The notes: generated from the sequence alone by a model not told the origin. 40,861 nucleotides of DNA from CAZVEV01 sp964625865 (GCA_964625865.1 CAZVEV010000017.1:1-40861); one strand, 5' to 3'. Shown: positions 15,718 to 24,659, counted from the first letter of the stretch. Numbers and translations: made by a program.

Positions 15718-16466
15718 CTCTGGCGGGACGTCTCGATGACGTAGGCTTCCAGCCCGGCGACGACCAGCAGGAGTCGGCCGTTGGGATCGACCCAGTAGAC
15801 CCACGGCACGTTGCCGCGTCCGACCTGGTCGTACGCGGTCAGGCGAACGGTTTCCTTGCCGATCTTCACGTCGAGCGTCTTTCGATAACTGATGCGACAA
15901 TCAGGCTTTATCTGGTCGTAGTGGTCTATCAGCGTAAAGGTCTGGGCCTCGGTCTTCTCGCCAGGCAGGGCCTGAACGACGCTGAACAGCGCCCAGTTGA
16001 TCGCGCAGGTGCCTGTGATCTTGTGGGTTACAACTCCACCGGGGCCCTTGATCCGCACCACGCCGTCGGCCAGCGTGCCGGTCTTGGCCTGCTTCGTATG
16101 GGCTACGGGCTTGCCCCCCGCATCGAAGACCTCGGACACGAACTCCCATCGTCGCGGGGCCGGCAGGAGATCGCCCGTCCGCGAGTAGATCGTCCCGACG
16201 GTCCTTTGCGACCCGCCGGACAGGCTGCGGTCGCAGCGAACGGCCAGGCGCGTCGCCCCCTTGGCGCCGACGGCCCAGTTGAGTTTGACCGTACCGACCT
16301 TCGATCCGCGCCCCGTCAGCGTGTAGATGCCGTAGGTCTGCTCCCAGGCGGCACTTGGGGCGAATTTGCCTTGGGGGACCTTGCACGCGGCAAGCACGGG
16401 GCCCAGCGTGTCGAGCGGGAAGTGCGGCGGGGCGGGCCTGGTCGGTTGGAGTGGGGGTCGCGGCAT
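15714..16466 (-). CDS. Uncharacterised protein, last gene of sulfatase operon
   Basis: A 250-residue protein I do not recognise with certainty. After a Pro-rich start (PRPPLQPTRPAPPHF) it appears all-beta. It contains GIYTLTGRGSKVGTV, then short strands and turns, and ends with YDQVGRGNVPWVYWVDPNGRLLLVVAG, which resembles the tail of DUF3108-type barrel proteins that report on lipoprotein or envelope substrates; this is weak. No signal peptide or membrane helix is seen. It begins 12 bp after the sulfatase stop, so it is cotranscribed. The stop codon lies inside repeat A4, suggesting the C-terminus was set by element insertion. Confidence 0.75.
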   Translation of the reverse strand: MPRPPLQPTRPAPPHFPLDTLGPVLAACKVPQGKFAPSAAWEQTYGIYTLTGRGSKVGTVKLNWAVGAKGATRLAVRCDRSLSGGSQRTVGTIYSRTGDLLPAPRRWEFVSEVFDAGGKPVAHTKQAKTGTLADGVVRIKGPGGVVTHKITGTCAINWALFSVVQALPGEKTEAQTFTLIDHYDQIKPDCRISYRKTLDVKIGKETVRLTAYDQVGRGNVPWVYWVDPNGRLLLVVAGLEAYVIETSRQR

Positions 16467-16478
16467 GGTAGGGCTCCG

Positions 16479-17879
16479 TCAGGTTCGCTTCGGTCTCGGG
16501 CGTTTCGGCTTGGCCTTCCGCGTGGGCTCAACGCGGTGGAGTTTCGACTGGAACTCGGCCAGCATCCTGCGGTGGGAGGCCAGGACCGCCGCGTGATCGG
16601 CACTCTGGTACAGGTTCTTCGTCTCCCACGGATCGGCCTGCATGTCGAACAACTGCTCCACCGGGTCGCCTTCGTAGACCGAGTACTTGTACTTCGCGGT
16701 TCGCACGATATGTCCCGCCGGGCCGTAATCGGCGACGAGATACGATCGCCACTTGGCGTCCTTCCCTGTCAGAATGGCCTTTAAGCTCTTTCCTGTACAG
16801 GGCTTCGGCGTCTCGATGCCTGCGAAGTCACAGAGCGTGGGCATGATGTCGGTCCCGCTGACCAGGTGTGTGCGGTCGACCTTGCGGGTGATACGTCCGG
16901 GGCAGGCGAAGACCAGGGGCACCTTCATGGCCTCGTCATACGGATACCATTTCGAGACGTGCCTGTGTCGGCCTCGCCCGTCGCCGTGGTCGGACGTGAA
17001 GGCGATGATCGTGTTGTCGGCCTGTCCGCTGTCCTCGACGGCCCGCAGGAGTCGCCCCACGTCGGCGTCGAGCATCTCGACCATCCGGGCGTAGATGTAG
17101 AGGTAATACCGCCACTGCTGGTCGTCGTAGTCGTCCACCCGTCGCTTGTCGAGCCACTCCGGGGCCTTCGGGCGGGTCTTGTTGTTCGGCGGAAGCTTGG
17201 GCAGTTCATCCTGTAACTGCGGGAACGGCTTGCCCTTGGGCATGCGGAGCTGCCGCACGCTGCCCCAGTAGCAGATGTCGTGCGGCTGCATGAACGAGGC
17301 GACCATGAGATACGGCTTGTCGGCGGGCCGATTGCGGATCCACGCCTCGCAAGCGTGCGAGACCAGCGTGTCGCTCAGGTCGCCCTGGGCGCGCCCCGCG
17401 GGGAGGGTGGTGAATCCGGGCACTTTGGGCTGATACCCGCCCGGCAGGTGCCACTTGCCGCAGTAGACCGTCTGGTATCCCCGCGCTCCGAACCACTGGC
17501 CAAGGTTGGGCCTGCTGGCGTGGATCGGTACGGTGTTGGTCACCACGCCGGTCTCAGCCGGCATCAGCCCGGTCATCATCGAACTTCGCGCCGGCGAGCA
17601 GACCGGGGACGTGCTGTGCGACTCGAGAAACGTCGTCCCGCTGCCGATCAACCGATCAAGGTTCGGCGTGCGAACGTCTTTGCACCCATGCGCCCCAATC
17701 GCATCCAGCCCCAGTTGATCGCAGATAATCAGCAGAATGTTCGGCTTGCTCGCCTTGGCCGGCGCCGCAGTGGAGGGCAACTCACCGGCCGACAGCGCCG
17801 CGGCGCCAAGGACGGCGCCCTTCAGGACGTCGCGGCGCCCGGTGTTGGGAGGTAAGGGTGGTTTCATGTCAATTCCCAT
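16479..17879 (-). CDS. Tat-exported type I sulfatase
   Basis: A 466-residue arylsulfatase-family enzyme predicted to remove sulfate esters from glycans outside the cytoplasm. The N-terminus has a Tat-like signal, GRRDVLKGAVLGAAALSAG (14-32). The metal-binding start of the catalytic domain is NILLIICDQLG (47-57). The active-site motif is SPVCSPARSSMMTG, where C94 of CxPxR would be converted to formylglycine. FTSDHGDG and the final HRMLAEFQSKL region are also typical. ATG 17867 (MKPPLP) is a possible later start; neither has a strong Shine-Dalgarno sequence. It is third in a four-gene minus-strand operon. The sulfated substrate is not evident from sequence. Confidence 0.93.
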   Translation of the reverse strand: MGIDMKPPLPPNTGRRDVLKGAVLGAAALSAGELPSTAAPAKASKPNILLIICDQLGLDAIGAHGCKDVRTPNLDRLIGSGTTFLESHSTSPVCSPARSSMMTGLMPAETGVVTNTVPIHASRPNLGQWFGARGYQTVYCGKWHLPGGYQPKVPGFTTLPAGRAQGDLSDTLVSHACEAWIRNRPADKPYLMVASFMQPHDICYWGSVRQLRMPKGKPFPQLQDELPKLPPNNKTRPKAPEWLDKRRVDDYDDQQWRYYLYIYARMVEMLDADVGRLLRAVEDSGQADNTIIAFTSDHGDGRGRHRHVSKWYPYDEAMKVPLVFACPGRITRKVDRTHLVSGTDIMPTLCDFAGIETPKPCTGKSLKAILTGKDAKWRSYLVADYGPAGHIVRTAKYKYSVYEGDPVEQLFDMQADPWETKNLYQSADHAAVLASHRRMLAEFQSKLHRVEPTRKAKPKRPRPKRT

Positions 17880-17902
17880 GCTGGTTCCGTCCGCTCGTCA
17901 CG

Positions 17903-18829
17903 TCACGCGCGCCAGGGGCGGTCGCGTTTGATGCCGCGGGCGAAGAGGCCTTTGAGGATCGCGGCGTCGTGGGCGATCTGGAAGTCGAACATGCCCACGC
18001 ACATGAAGTCGGCCCCGCTGGTCAGGGCGTACTTGAAGCCCTTGGTGGGGCTGATCGACCCGGCGGCGAGGACCTTGAAGGCGATCCACGGCTTGGTCAC
18101 CTTCTGCATGAACGCGATGGTTTCCTTCGGCGTGGCCGAGTGGTAGTTGTCGGTGTTGAGCGTCTTGAAGTAGAAGTCCACGTCGACGCCCTCCTTCTCG
18201 CAGGTCACGGGCGAGTTGAGCGTATGTCCGCCGACGCCGGCGATGAGCTTGTTGGTCTTCAGGTACGCCGTGATCTTCTTGAGGGCCTCGATGCCCTTGC
18301 CGCCTTTCTCGCGGACCATCCGGTCGGCGTACGCGCCCTGGACGAAGGCCCCGACGGCGCCGTTGTCGACGGCGAGTTTGGGCATGTGCAGCGGGTCGGA
18401 CGTCTTGGAGTGCATCTGCGCCAGCCACTGGAGCTTGCCCCCGTTCTTGCGGTGGCGCTTGATCAACCGCAGCGTGTGGTCGTTGATGATCGTGATCATC
18501 GTGTTGATGCCCTGCTGCTCGCAGATCTCCCACGTCTCGATGACCTTGTCGTCGGTGAAGTAGTGCTTCATCAACTGCGAGACGTAGACGAGCTTCCTGC
18601 TGTGGGCGTATCCGCTGATCAGGTTGCCCCCGCAGATCAGGCGGGACATCCGGACGTTGCCGATCTTGCCCGCCGGCAGGGCCGCCCCCTTCGCCGCAGG
18701 CGCTGCGGTGCCGGCCGACTCCTTGGCCAGCAGGATCTTCTCCTCCAGCGTCAGCCCCGCCGCCGCGACGGCCGAGGCCACCGCCGTGTGCTTCAAGAAC
18801 CCCCGCCGATCGGATCTCTTCTCTGGCAT
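17903..18829 (-). CDS. Tat-exported TIM-barrel protein (aldo/keto-reductase-like)
   Basis: A 308-residue protein with a textbook Tat signal, SDRRGFLKHTAVASAVAAAG (about 6-25). The start at 18829 has AGGAG 7 nt ahead; an upstream in-frame ATG is not needed. The mature part looks like a TIM barrel: LICGGNLISGYAH near the start (as in aldo/keto reductases), GINTMITIIND, VGAFVQGAYADR, VDFYFKTLNT, WIAFKVLAAGS and GADFMCVGMFDF are successive beta-strand ends. The aldo/keto reductase catalytic tetrad is not obvious, so the activity is open. Related planctomycete Tat-TIM proteins are common beside sulfatases. It is second in the operon, 35 bp after the lipoprotein gene. Confidence 0.8.
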   Translation of the reverse strand: MPEKRSDRRGFLKHTAVASAVAAAGLTLEEKILLAKESAGTAAPAAKGAALPAGKIGNVRMSRLICGGNLISGYAHSRKLVYVSQLMKHYFTDDKVIETWEICEQQGINTMITIINDHTLRLIKRHRKNGGKLQWLAQMHSKTSDPLHMPKLAVDNGAVGAFVQGAYADRMVREKGGKGIEALKKITAYLKTNKLIAGVGGHTLNSPVTCEKEGVDVDFYFKTLNTDNYHSATPKETIAFMQKVTKPWIAFKVLAAGSISPTKGFKYALTSGADFMCVGMFDFQIAHDAAILKGLFARGIKRDRPWRA

Positions 18830-18864
18830 CGCCGTTCTCCTGATGTTCCGTCGTCGCACGCCGC

Positions 18865-19659
18865 TCACGCCGGTCCCTTGCCGTACACCGCTATCTCCAC
18901 GAACCGCACCAACTCATCTTCCATGCCGTCGGCCGTGTATACACGCACGAACCGCGTCTCTGTTCCCTTGCCGTCTTCGCCGCGGGCGTCGACAATCTCG
19001 CCCCACCAGCGCGTGTAGAACGCCGTATCGTCGCCCTTGCCCATCTTCGCCGAATCATCGTGGTCGTTGTTGAACAACGTCCTGACGTTCCGCGTGAAGG
19101 CCGCGTCGTCGGCTACGCGGACAATCACATCATTATAGATCGTCGCATTCTTGTAGAAATGCCAAATCACCACCGCGTGGATCGTGCGGACCTTCCCCAG
19201 GTCGATCTGGACCCATCCGAGGCCCGGGGCGAGTTCCACGTAGTCGAAGGGCCCGCTCTTCTTCAGCCCGTCGGTAATCTGGTCGACATCGCCGGCCAGC
19301 GGCTCGTCCGTCGAGGCCGTCACCGGCTTGTATATCGCCAGGTTCGTCATGCCCGGGGGGACCTTGAACGGTTTGCGCCGCTTCTGCGGGCGCAGGTGGG
19401 GGGGCTTGAGGCCCTTGGGATTGCCCGGCGTGGCCCGCGTCACCGCGTCAGGTCCCACGCCGATATCGAGTTCGACCAGGTTGGGGTCTTCGACGGGACG
19501 CGTCCGGGGCATCGTGGCCGGATTGGTCGGCGCCCGGGAGGTCGTGGGCCCCTCAGGCGGGCCGTTCCGGTCGCCGCCGGACTCGCGGCAGCCGATTGCG
19601 GCGAAGAGGGCGCACGAGACAACCACTACGCCTGTTGCATGCAGTAGACCTTCTCTCAC
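18865..19659 (-). CDS. Discoidin-like (F5/8 type C) lipoprotein
   Basis: A 264-residue secreted protein starting at GTG 19659 (GGAGAG 5 nt upstream); GTG 19665 is the alternative. The hydrophobic leader ends in CALFAAIGC, an acceptable but not perfect lipobox, so it is probably membrane-anchored. A low-complexity linker (Pro/Thr/Arg, about 27-75) precedes a galactose-binding-like domain: NLAIYKPVTASTDEP, ITDGLK, WVQIDLGKVRTIHAVVIWHF, then FVRVYTADGMEDELVRFVEIAVYG. This is the classic F5/8 C pattern and probably binds the glycan attacked by the neighbouring sulfatase. The frame remains open well upstream, but that part is not protein-like. First gene of the operon. Confidence 0.82.
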   Translation of the reverse strand: MREGLLHATGVVVVSCALFAAIGCRESGGDRNGPPEGPTTSRAPTNPATMPRTRPVEDPNLVELDIGVGPDAVTRATPGNPKGLKPPHLRPQKRRKPFKVPPGMTNLAIYKPVTASTDEPLAGDVDQITDGLKKSGPFDYVELAPGLGWVQIDLGKVRTIHAVVIWHFYKNATIYNDVIVRVADDAAFTRNVRTLFNNDHDDSAKMGKGDDTAFYTRWWGEIVDARGEDGKGTETRFVRVYTADGMEDELVRFVEIAVYGKGPA

Positions 19660-19777
19660 CGCCACTCTCCGGTCTGCGGGCCCACGCGAGGGCCGCTGCG
19701 ACCACTGTACCACACGGGTCGGTTCGGGCAAACCCTCGGCACGACGGGGGGGAGAGGCCCAAGGGGCATATTGGTCA

Positions 19778-19806
19778 TGGACAGGGGGCGCCTGCGGGGC
19801 TATCAT
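19778..19806 (+). promoter_or_regulatory. Sigma70-type promoter of the STAS gene
   Basis: TGGACA (19778-19783), exactly 17 bp, then TATCAT (19801-19806): each hexamer matches the consensus at five of six positions. It points at the STAS gene, giving a leader of about 80 nt. It is the best-looking promoter in the window. Confidence 0.65.
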
Positions 19807-19890
19807 TGATCGTATGGACAGATGAGCAGCCGGGGACCGGGTGCGTAGGTGACCGGCCGGGGCTGCCGACCTGAATGGGAGAACCTGGCC

Positions 19891-20256
19891 ATGGCAAATG
19901 AGACTATCACGATTGAGACCACGGGGAACGTCACGGTCGTGACGCTGAGCATTGCAGAGATCACGTTTAACGTTTCGGAGCAGTTGCAGGCGGACATCAC
20001 GTCGCTGGCGGGCGAGCAGCCCGGAATGGCGGTCGTGCTGGACTTGTCGGCGCTGAAGTTCCTGGGCTCCCTGGGCCTGACGACGCTGGTGGTCATTCTC
20101 AAGCGTCTTCGCGAGGCCGAAGGGCGCTTCCTGATCGCCGGCCTGGCCGGCCAGCGCCTCCGCGTAATGGAACTGATGCGCATGACAAAGGTCTTCGAAC
20201 TGCACCCCGACGTCCCGTCGGCCCTGCAGGCCGTCGAAGCCGCCAAGACCACCTGA
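19891..20256 (+). CDS. STAS-domain anti-sigma-factor-antagonist-like protein
   Basis: A 121-residue single STAS domain, the fold of SpoIIAA/RsbV-type antagonists that free a sigma factor or output protein by binding a kinase-type anti-sigma factor. The start at 19891 (MANETITI) has GGGAG upstream; a longer frame from 19849 is not supported. The phosphorylation loop reads LDLSALKFLGSLGLTTL: the Ser corresponding to SpoIIAA Ser58 is kept, but the preceding Asp is Gly. No kinase or phosphatase partner is adjacent, so it is an orphan here. It could instead serve as a polysaccharide- or motility-linked switch. Confidence 0.88.
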   Translation: MANETITIETTGNVTVVTLSIAEITFNVSEQLQADITSLAGEQPGMAVVLDLSALKFLGSLGLTTLVVILKRLREAEGRFLIAGLAGQRLRVMELMRMTKVFELHPDVPSALQAVEAAKTT

Positions 20257-20625
20257 CGAACCCATTCGCGCGGAGGGGGGACGTGTTCTCGCGCCGTACC
20301 CCTCTGCACTTGCATCGAACGCGTCCCTCATCCGTCGATACCCCACGGGTGGAACCCGTGGGCGTTTGACCCGCCTGCGCCGCGCCGAGAAAACGCCCCC
20401 GGGCTCCGCCCGGGGGGTATCCGCGAACGAGCATCCGTTGCGATCGCACATCCTTGCGCGGCCCCTGCGTTCCAGCACGCCCGTTGCCCTGTTGCGTCTT
20501 CCCGGTCCAGCGGTTATTATTCCCGCTCGCAGTGAACGTGACCGTGACGGCCCCGACGTCTGCGCCGCCTCCGGCGCGCTGCCGTCGCCTGGACTGTCCG
20601 CAACGGCATCCGAGGAAAGACACAC
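20257..20625. other. 369-bp gene-free gap between STAS and symporter genes
   Basis: Contains the paired-hairpin element at 20337-20421 and otherwise GC-rich sequence with no supported gene or RNA. GAGGAAAG near 20611 is the ribosome-binding region of the symporter gene. No clear promoter was seen. Confidence 0.6.
20337..20421. repeat. Paired-hairpin element, type B
   Basis: Two hairpins face each other: GATACCCCACGGG-TGGAA-CCCGTGGGCGTTT at the left and AAACGCCCCCGGG-CTCC-GCCCGGGGGGTATC at the right, with mirrored GATACCC/AAACGC flanks. The whole is therefore one large inverted repeat built of two small ones, the same design as the A elements but with unrelated sequence. Only one copy is in the window. 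Confidence 0.75.
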
Positions 20626-22566
20626 ATGGTTGAACTGAATGGACTGGACTGGTCGCTGATCGTCGGTTTCTTTGTCATCGCCCTGCTGGTGGGCCTCTGG
20701 GTGGCCAAGCGGGCCGGGTCAAGCTCGGCGGAGTTTTTTCTGTCAGGCCGATCCATGCCCTGGTGGCTTCTGGGCATGTCGATGGTGGCAACGACCTTCT
20801 CCACCGACACGCCGAATCTCGTGACGGACCTGGTGCGCCAGAACGGTGTGGCGGGCAACTGGGCGTGGTGGGCGTTCCTGCTGACGGGCATGCTGACGGT
20901 ATTCGTCTACGCCAAGCTGTGGCGTCGCCTGGGCGTGCTGACCGACGTGGAGTTCTACGAGATCCGCTACAGCGGGCGGTCGGCGGCCTTCCTGAGGGGA
21001 TTTCGCGCGATGTACCTTGGCGTGTTCTTCAACGTCATGATCATGGCGATGGTGACTCTTGCGGCGATCAAGATCGGCGGGGTCATGCTCGGCTTCACGC
21101 CGATCCAGACGATTCTCGTCGCCGCGCTGGTTACGGTCGTCTTCAGCACGCTGGGGGGCTTTCGGGGCGTGATCCTGACCGACTTCCTCTTGTTCATCAT
21201 CGCCATGATCGGCGCCGTCGCCGCCGCGGTGATCGCCCTGGACCGGCCCGAGGTCGGCGGAATGAGCGGGCTGTTGAGCAGTCCCCAACTGACGGACAAG
21301 CTCTCGCTGGCCCCCGCGTTTGATTTCAGCACGGAAGAGTCCACCAGCACGCTGCTGACGATCCTGATTATCCCGCTGACGATTCAGTGGTGGTCCGTCT
21401 GGTATCCCGGCGCCGAGCCGGGCGGCGGGGGATACGTCGCCCAGCGAATGCTCGCGGCCAAGGACGAAAAGCACGCCGTTGGCGCGACGCTGTTCTTCAA
21501 CGCCGCCCACTACGCCCTGCGTCCCTGGCCTTGGATTCTCGTGGCGCTATGCTCGCTGGTCCTGTTCCCGATGGACTCGGCGCCGGACCGCAAGGCCGCC
21601 GAAGAGGCCCTCAAGGCGCCGGCAATGGTGAAAGTTGCCGAGGCCGTCGCTACCGACGCCGACGCGGTTCCCCAAGCCGACAAGGACACGCTGCAGAAGC
21701 TCAAACTCCAAGCCAAGGGGCTCACGTCGCTGAAGAAGGCGTTCCCCGAAACGCCCGACGACAAGATCGGTCACGACATGGCCTATCCCGCGATGCTGAC
21801 CTACCTGCCCCACGGGCTGCTCGGACTTGTCCTCGCCTCGCTTATCGCGGCGTACATGTCCACAATCTCGACGCACCTGAATTGGGGCTCGTCCTACGTC
21901 GTCAACGACTTCTACAAACGCTTCATCAATGCCGCCGCCAACGAAAAGCAACTGGTCTGGGTCGGGCGGATATCCACGGTGACGATGATGGCGCTGGCCG
22001 GCATCCTGGCGCTGTGGCTGGAGAATGCCGTCCAGGCGTTCAAGATTCTCCTCCAGGTCGGTGCGGGCACGGGCCTGCTGTTCATCCTCAGGTGGTTCTG
22101 GTGGCGCATCAACGCCCTGAGCGAACTGACGGCCATGATCGTCTCCTTCGTCGTCGCGGTCTACTTCGAGACCGCCGACCCGGATATCTCCTCCGGATTG
22201 AGGCTCGTCATCGGCGTGGGCATCACCACGGCGGCATGGATATCCGTGACGTTCATGACCCGCCCGACGGAGACCGCCAAGCTGCGTCAGTTCTACCGCA
22301 AGGCCGAGCCGGGCGGTCCGGGCTGGCGGAGGGTCGTCGAGCAGGCGGCTGCCGACGGCGAGCCGATCGTCGAGGGACAGCCCAAGTGGACCGTCCCGCT
22401 GGCGCTGCTGTGCATGATGATCGCCTGCCTCGCGGTCTACAGCGCACTGTTCGCCACGGGGTACTACCTGTACGGTAATACCGTCCCGGCTGTCATCCTG
22501 ACCGTGGTCGCCGTCGCGTCGGCGGTCTTCCTCGGCAAGACGTGGAACAAGGTCAGTTCGCACTAG
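20626..22566 (+). CDS. Sodium:solute symporter (SSS family)
   Basis: A 646-residue integral membrane carrier, about 13-15 helices, of the SSS family that couples Na+ entry to uptake of sugars or other organic solutes. The N-terminus (LIVGFFVIALLVGLWVAKR, then FFLSGRSMPWWLLGMSMVATTFS) is the family signature; STLGGFRGVILTDFLLF is another. A charged, probably cytoplasmic insert of about 80 residues (roughly 320-385, from SAPDRKAAEEAL to ETPDDKIGHDM) is longer than in short family members but common in planctomycete versions. GAGGAAAG precedes the ATG. First gene of the amino-sugar operon, so N-acetylhexosamine or a derived disaccharide is the likely, unproven substrate. Confidence 0.93.
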   Translation: MVELNGLDWSLIVGFFVIALLVGLWVAKRAGSSSAEFFLSGRSMPWWLLGMSMVATTFSTDTPNLVTDLVRQNGVAGNWAWWAFLLTGMLTVFVYAKLWRRLGVLTDVEFYEIRYSGRSAAFLRGFRAMYLGVFFNVMIMAMVTLAAIKIGGVMLGFTPIQTILVAALVTVVFSTLGGFRGVILTDFLLFIIAMIGAVAAAVIALDRPEVGGMSGLLSSPQLTDKLSLAPAFDFSTEESTSTLLTILIIPLTIQWWSVWYPGAEPGGGGYVAQRMLAAKDEKHAVGATLFFNAAHYALRPWPWILVALCSLVLFPMDSAPDRKAAEEALKAPAMVKVAEAVATDADAVPQADKDTLQKLKLQAKGLTSLKKAFPETPDDKIGHDMAYPAMLTYLPHGLLGLVLASLIAAYMSTISTHLNWGSSYVVNDFYKRFINAAANEKQLVWVGRISTVTMMALAGILALWLENAVQAFKILLQVGAGTGLLFILRWFWWRINALSELTAMIVSFVVAVYFETADPDISSGLRLVIGVGITTAAWISVTFMTRPTETAKLRQFYRKAEPGGPGWRRVVEQAAADGEPIVEGQPKWTVPLALLCMMIACLAVYSALFATGYYLYGNTVPAVILTVVAVASAVFLGKTWNKVSSH

Positions 22567-22633
22567 CAGCGCGTCGAACGGGACACCGTCAATCATCAAG
22601 GCCGCCTGGCCTTCCCAACGCAACAGGAAACGT

Positions 22634-23545
22634 ATGTCACAACCACAACTAGTCGTAATGGCTGCCGGGATGGGCAGCAGGTATGGCGGGCTCAAGCAGG
22701 TCGATCCGGTGGGCCCCTCGGGCGAGGTGATGCTCGATTATGCGTGCTTCGACGCGATTCGCGCGGGGTTCGGCAAGATCGTGTTCGTGATCCGCCCGGA
22801 CTTTGAGGACGCCTTCCGCGCCGCGACCGAGTGGATCGCCCGGCGCGTCGAGACGGCCTACGTCTTCCAGGAACTTACCGCCCTGCCCGACGGCTTTGAC
22901 GTCCCGGCCGATCGCGTCAAGCCGTGGGGCACGGGCCATGCCGTGCTCGCCGCAAAGGACGCCGTCGACGGACCGTTCGCCGCCATCAACGCCGACGACT
23001 TCTACGGTGCCAAAGCCTTCGCCGTCATCGCCGATCATCTCCGGACCGCCCGCGACGTCGACGGGGTGGCCGACTTCTGCATGGTCGGCTACGTCCTGGA
23101 AAAGACCCTTACCGACAGCGGCCACGTCGCACGCGGCGTCTGCACCGTCGACGAGCTCGGCTGCCTCGCCCAGATCGTCGAGCGGACGAAGATCCAGCGG
23201 TTCGGCCCGGACGTGCGGTACACCGAGGACGACGAGCAGTGGCACGACCTGGCGGCCGACACGCCGGTGTCGATGAACATGTGGGGATTCACCCACGGCA
23301 TGTTCGACGCGCTGGAGGCCCACTTTGCCGCGTTCCTGGCCGAGCGGATCACCGTCCCGACCGCCGAGTTCTACCTCGTCGACGTCGTCGACTCCCTCAT
23401 CCGTTCGGGCAAGGCGCGGGTCAAGGTCCTGGACACCGATGCCCAGTGGTACGGTGTGACGTACAAAGACGATCGCGCGCGCGTGCGAGAGGCCATCGCC
23501 GAGATGGTCCGCGCGGGGACCTATCCGGAGGACCTGAGGCAATGA
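22634..23545 (+). CDS. Sugar-phosphate nucleotidyltransferase
   Basis: A 303-residue NTP-transferase-fold enzyme predicted to join a sugar 1-phosphate with an NTP. The nucleotide loop is VVMAAGMGSRYGGLKQVDP (about 7-25), a variant of the usual LAAGxGTR. GTGHAVLAAKD (about 99-109) and the metal-binding NADDFYG (about 119-125) follow. AGGAAA lies a few bases before the ATG. It is 16 bp from the NahK-like kinase gene. Pairing of the two suggests HexNAc-1-phosphate to UDP-HexNAc salvage, though the specificity is inferred. No LbH acetyltransferase domain is present. Confidence 0.9.
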   Translation: MSQPQLVVMAAGMGSRYGGLKQVDPVGPSGEVMLDYACFDAIRAGFGKIVFVIRPDFEDAFRAATEWIARRVETAYVFQELTALPDGFDVPADRVKPWGTGHAVLAAKDAVDGPFAAINADDFYGAKAFAVIADHLRTARDVDGVADFCMVGYVLEKTLTDSGHVARGVCTVDELGCLAQIVERTKIQRFGPDVRYTEDDEQWHDLAADTPVSMNMWGFTHGMFDALEAHFAAFLAERITVPTAEFYLVDVVDSLIRSGKARVKVLDTDAQWYGVTYKDDRARVREAIAEMVRAGTYPEDLRQ

Positions 23546-23561
23546 GCGTTTGGGAAGACGT

Positions 23562-24659
23562 GTGAGCGACTATATTGCGGACATCGCGGCGAAGTTCGAC
23601 CTTGGCGGGGAGTTCATCGACGCCCGGGCCTACGGGTCAGGGCACATCAACTCGACCTACGTCAGCCGGATCCGGACCGGCACGGGCGTGGTGCGGTACG
23701 TCCATCAGCGGATCAACCACGATATCTTCAAATCGCCCGAGCAGGTGATGGAGAATATCCAGCGCGTCACCGCCCACATCCGCGCCAAGCTCGTCGCGGC
23801 CGGACTCGATCCGACCCGGCGCGTGATGACCGTCGTGCCCACCGTCGACGGGTCCGGTTTCCACAAGACGCCCGACGGGGAGTACTGGCGGACGTACCTG
23901 TTCGTCGAAGGCGCGAGCACGTACGACGTGATTGAGAACCCGGACCACGTCTACGCGGCGGCGAAGGCGTTTGCCGAGTTCCAAAAGGCCGTCGCCGACC
24001 TGCCCGCCCCGCGGCTGCACGAGACGATTAGAGATTTCGGCAATGCGGAGAAGCGCTTTGAGGCGCTCGACGGGGCGCTCGATCGCGATCCTGCCGGTCG
24101 GCGGGAGGATGTGAAGGGTGACGTTGAGTTCGCCCTGGCCAGGCGGAACATCGTTTCGATGTTCGAAAACCTCCGCCGTGCGGAAGCCGTCCCCGAACGA
24201 ATCATCCACTACGATACCAAGATCAACAACGTCATGATCGACGATGAGACCGGCGAGGGCATCTGCGTGATCGATCTCGATACCGTCATGCCGGGCCTGG
24301 CGATGTACGACTTCGGCGACGCGGTGCGCATGGGGGCCGCTGCCGCCGCCGAGGACGAGCCGGACCTGACCAAGGTCTCGGTGGACCTCGCAACGTTCGA
24401 CCGCCTGGCGTGCGGATACCTTGAGACGGCCCGCGAATTCCTCACGCCGGTCGAGATCGATCACCTGGCCCCCGCGGCGAGGCTTATCACATTCGTCCAG
24501 GGCGTCAGGTTCCTGACCGACTACCTGGCCGGCGACCTGTACTACAAGATCAGCCGCCCCGACCACAATCTCGACCGCTGCCGCACCCAATTCAAAATGG
24601 TCGAGGACATGGAAGCAAAGACCGAACAGATGGAAGACACGATCGCAAGATACCGCTGA
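23562..24659 (+). CDS. N-acetylhexosamine 1-kinase-like phosphotransferase
   Basis: A 365-residue aminoglycoside-phosphotransferase-fold kinase resembling NahK/LnpB, which phosphorylates GlcNAc or GalNAc at C1. The ATP-lobe is DARAYGSGHINSTYVSR. The catalytic loop is IIHYDTKINNVMIDD (Asp as base, Asn as Mg ligand) and the metal-binding segment is CVIDLDTVMPG. GTG 23562 is preferred (GGAAG just upstream); TTG 23550 would add four residues. It is cotranscribed after the nucleotidyltransferase and before the NagB fusion, with repeat A5 between them. Homoserine or methylthioribose kinases share the fold, but the neighbours favour an amino sugar. Confidence 0.85.
   Translation: MSDYIADIAAKFDLGGEFIDARAYGSGHINSTYVSRIRTGTGVVRYVHQRINHDIFKSPEQVMENIQRVTAHIRAKLVAAGLDPTRRVMTVVPTVDGSGFHKTPDGEYWRTYLFVEGASTYDVIENPDHVYAAAKAFAEFQKAVADLPAPRLHETIRDFGNAEKRFEALDGALDRDPAGRREDVKGDVEFALARRNIVSMFENLRRAEAVPERIIHYDTKINNVMIDDETGEGICVIDLDTVMPGLAMYDFGDAVRMGAAAAAEDEPDLTKVSVDLATFDRLACGYLETAREFLTPVEIDHLAPAARLITFVQGVRFLTDYLAGDLYYKISRPDHNLDRCRTQFKMVEDMEAKTEQMEDTIARYR

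Noticed and set aside
15553..15900. 115-codon minus-strand open frame crossing repeat A4
   Set aside because: It combines antisense/out-of-frame sequence of the neighbouring gene with repeat DNA; no ribosome site or domain.
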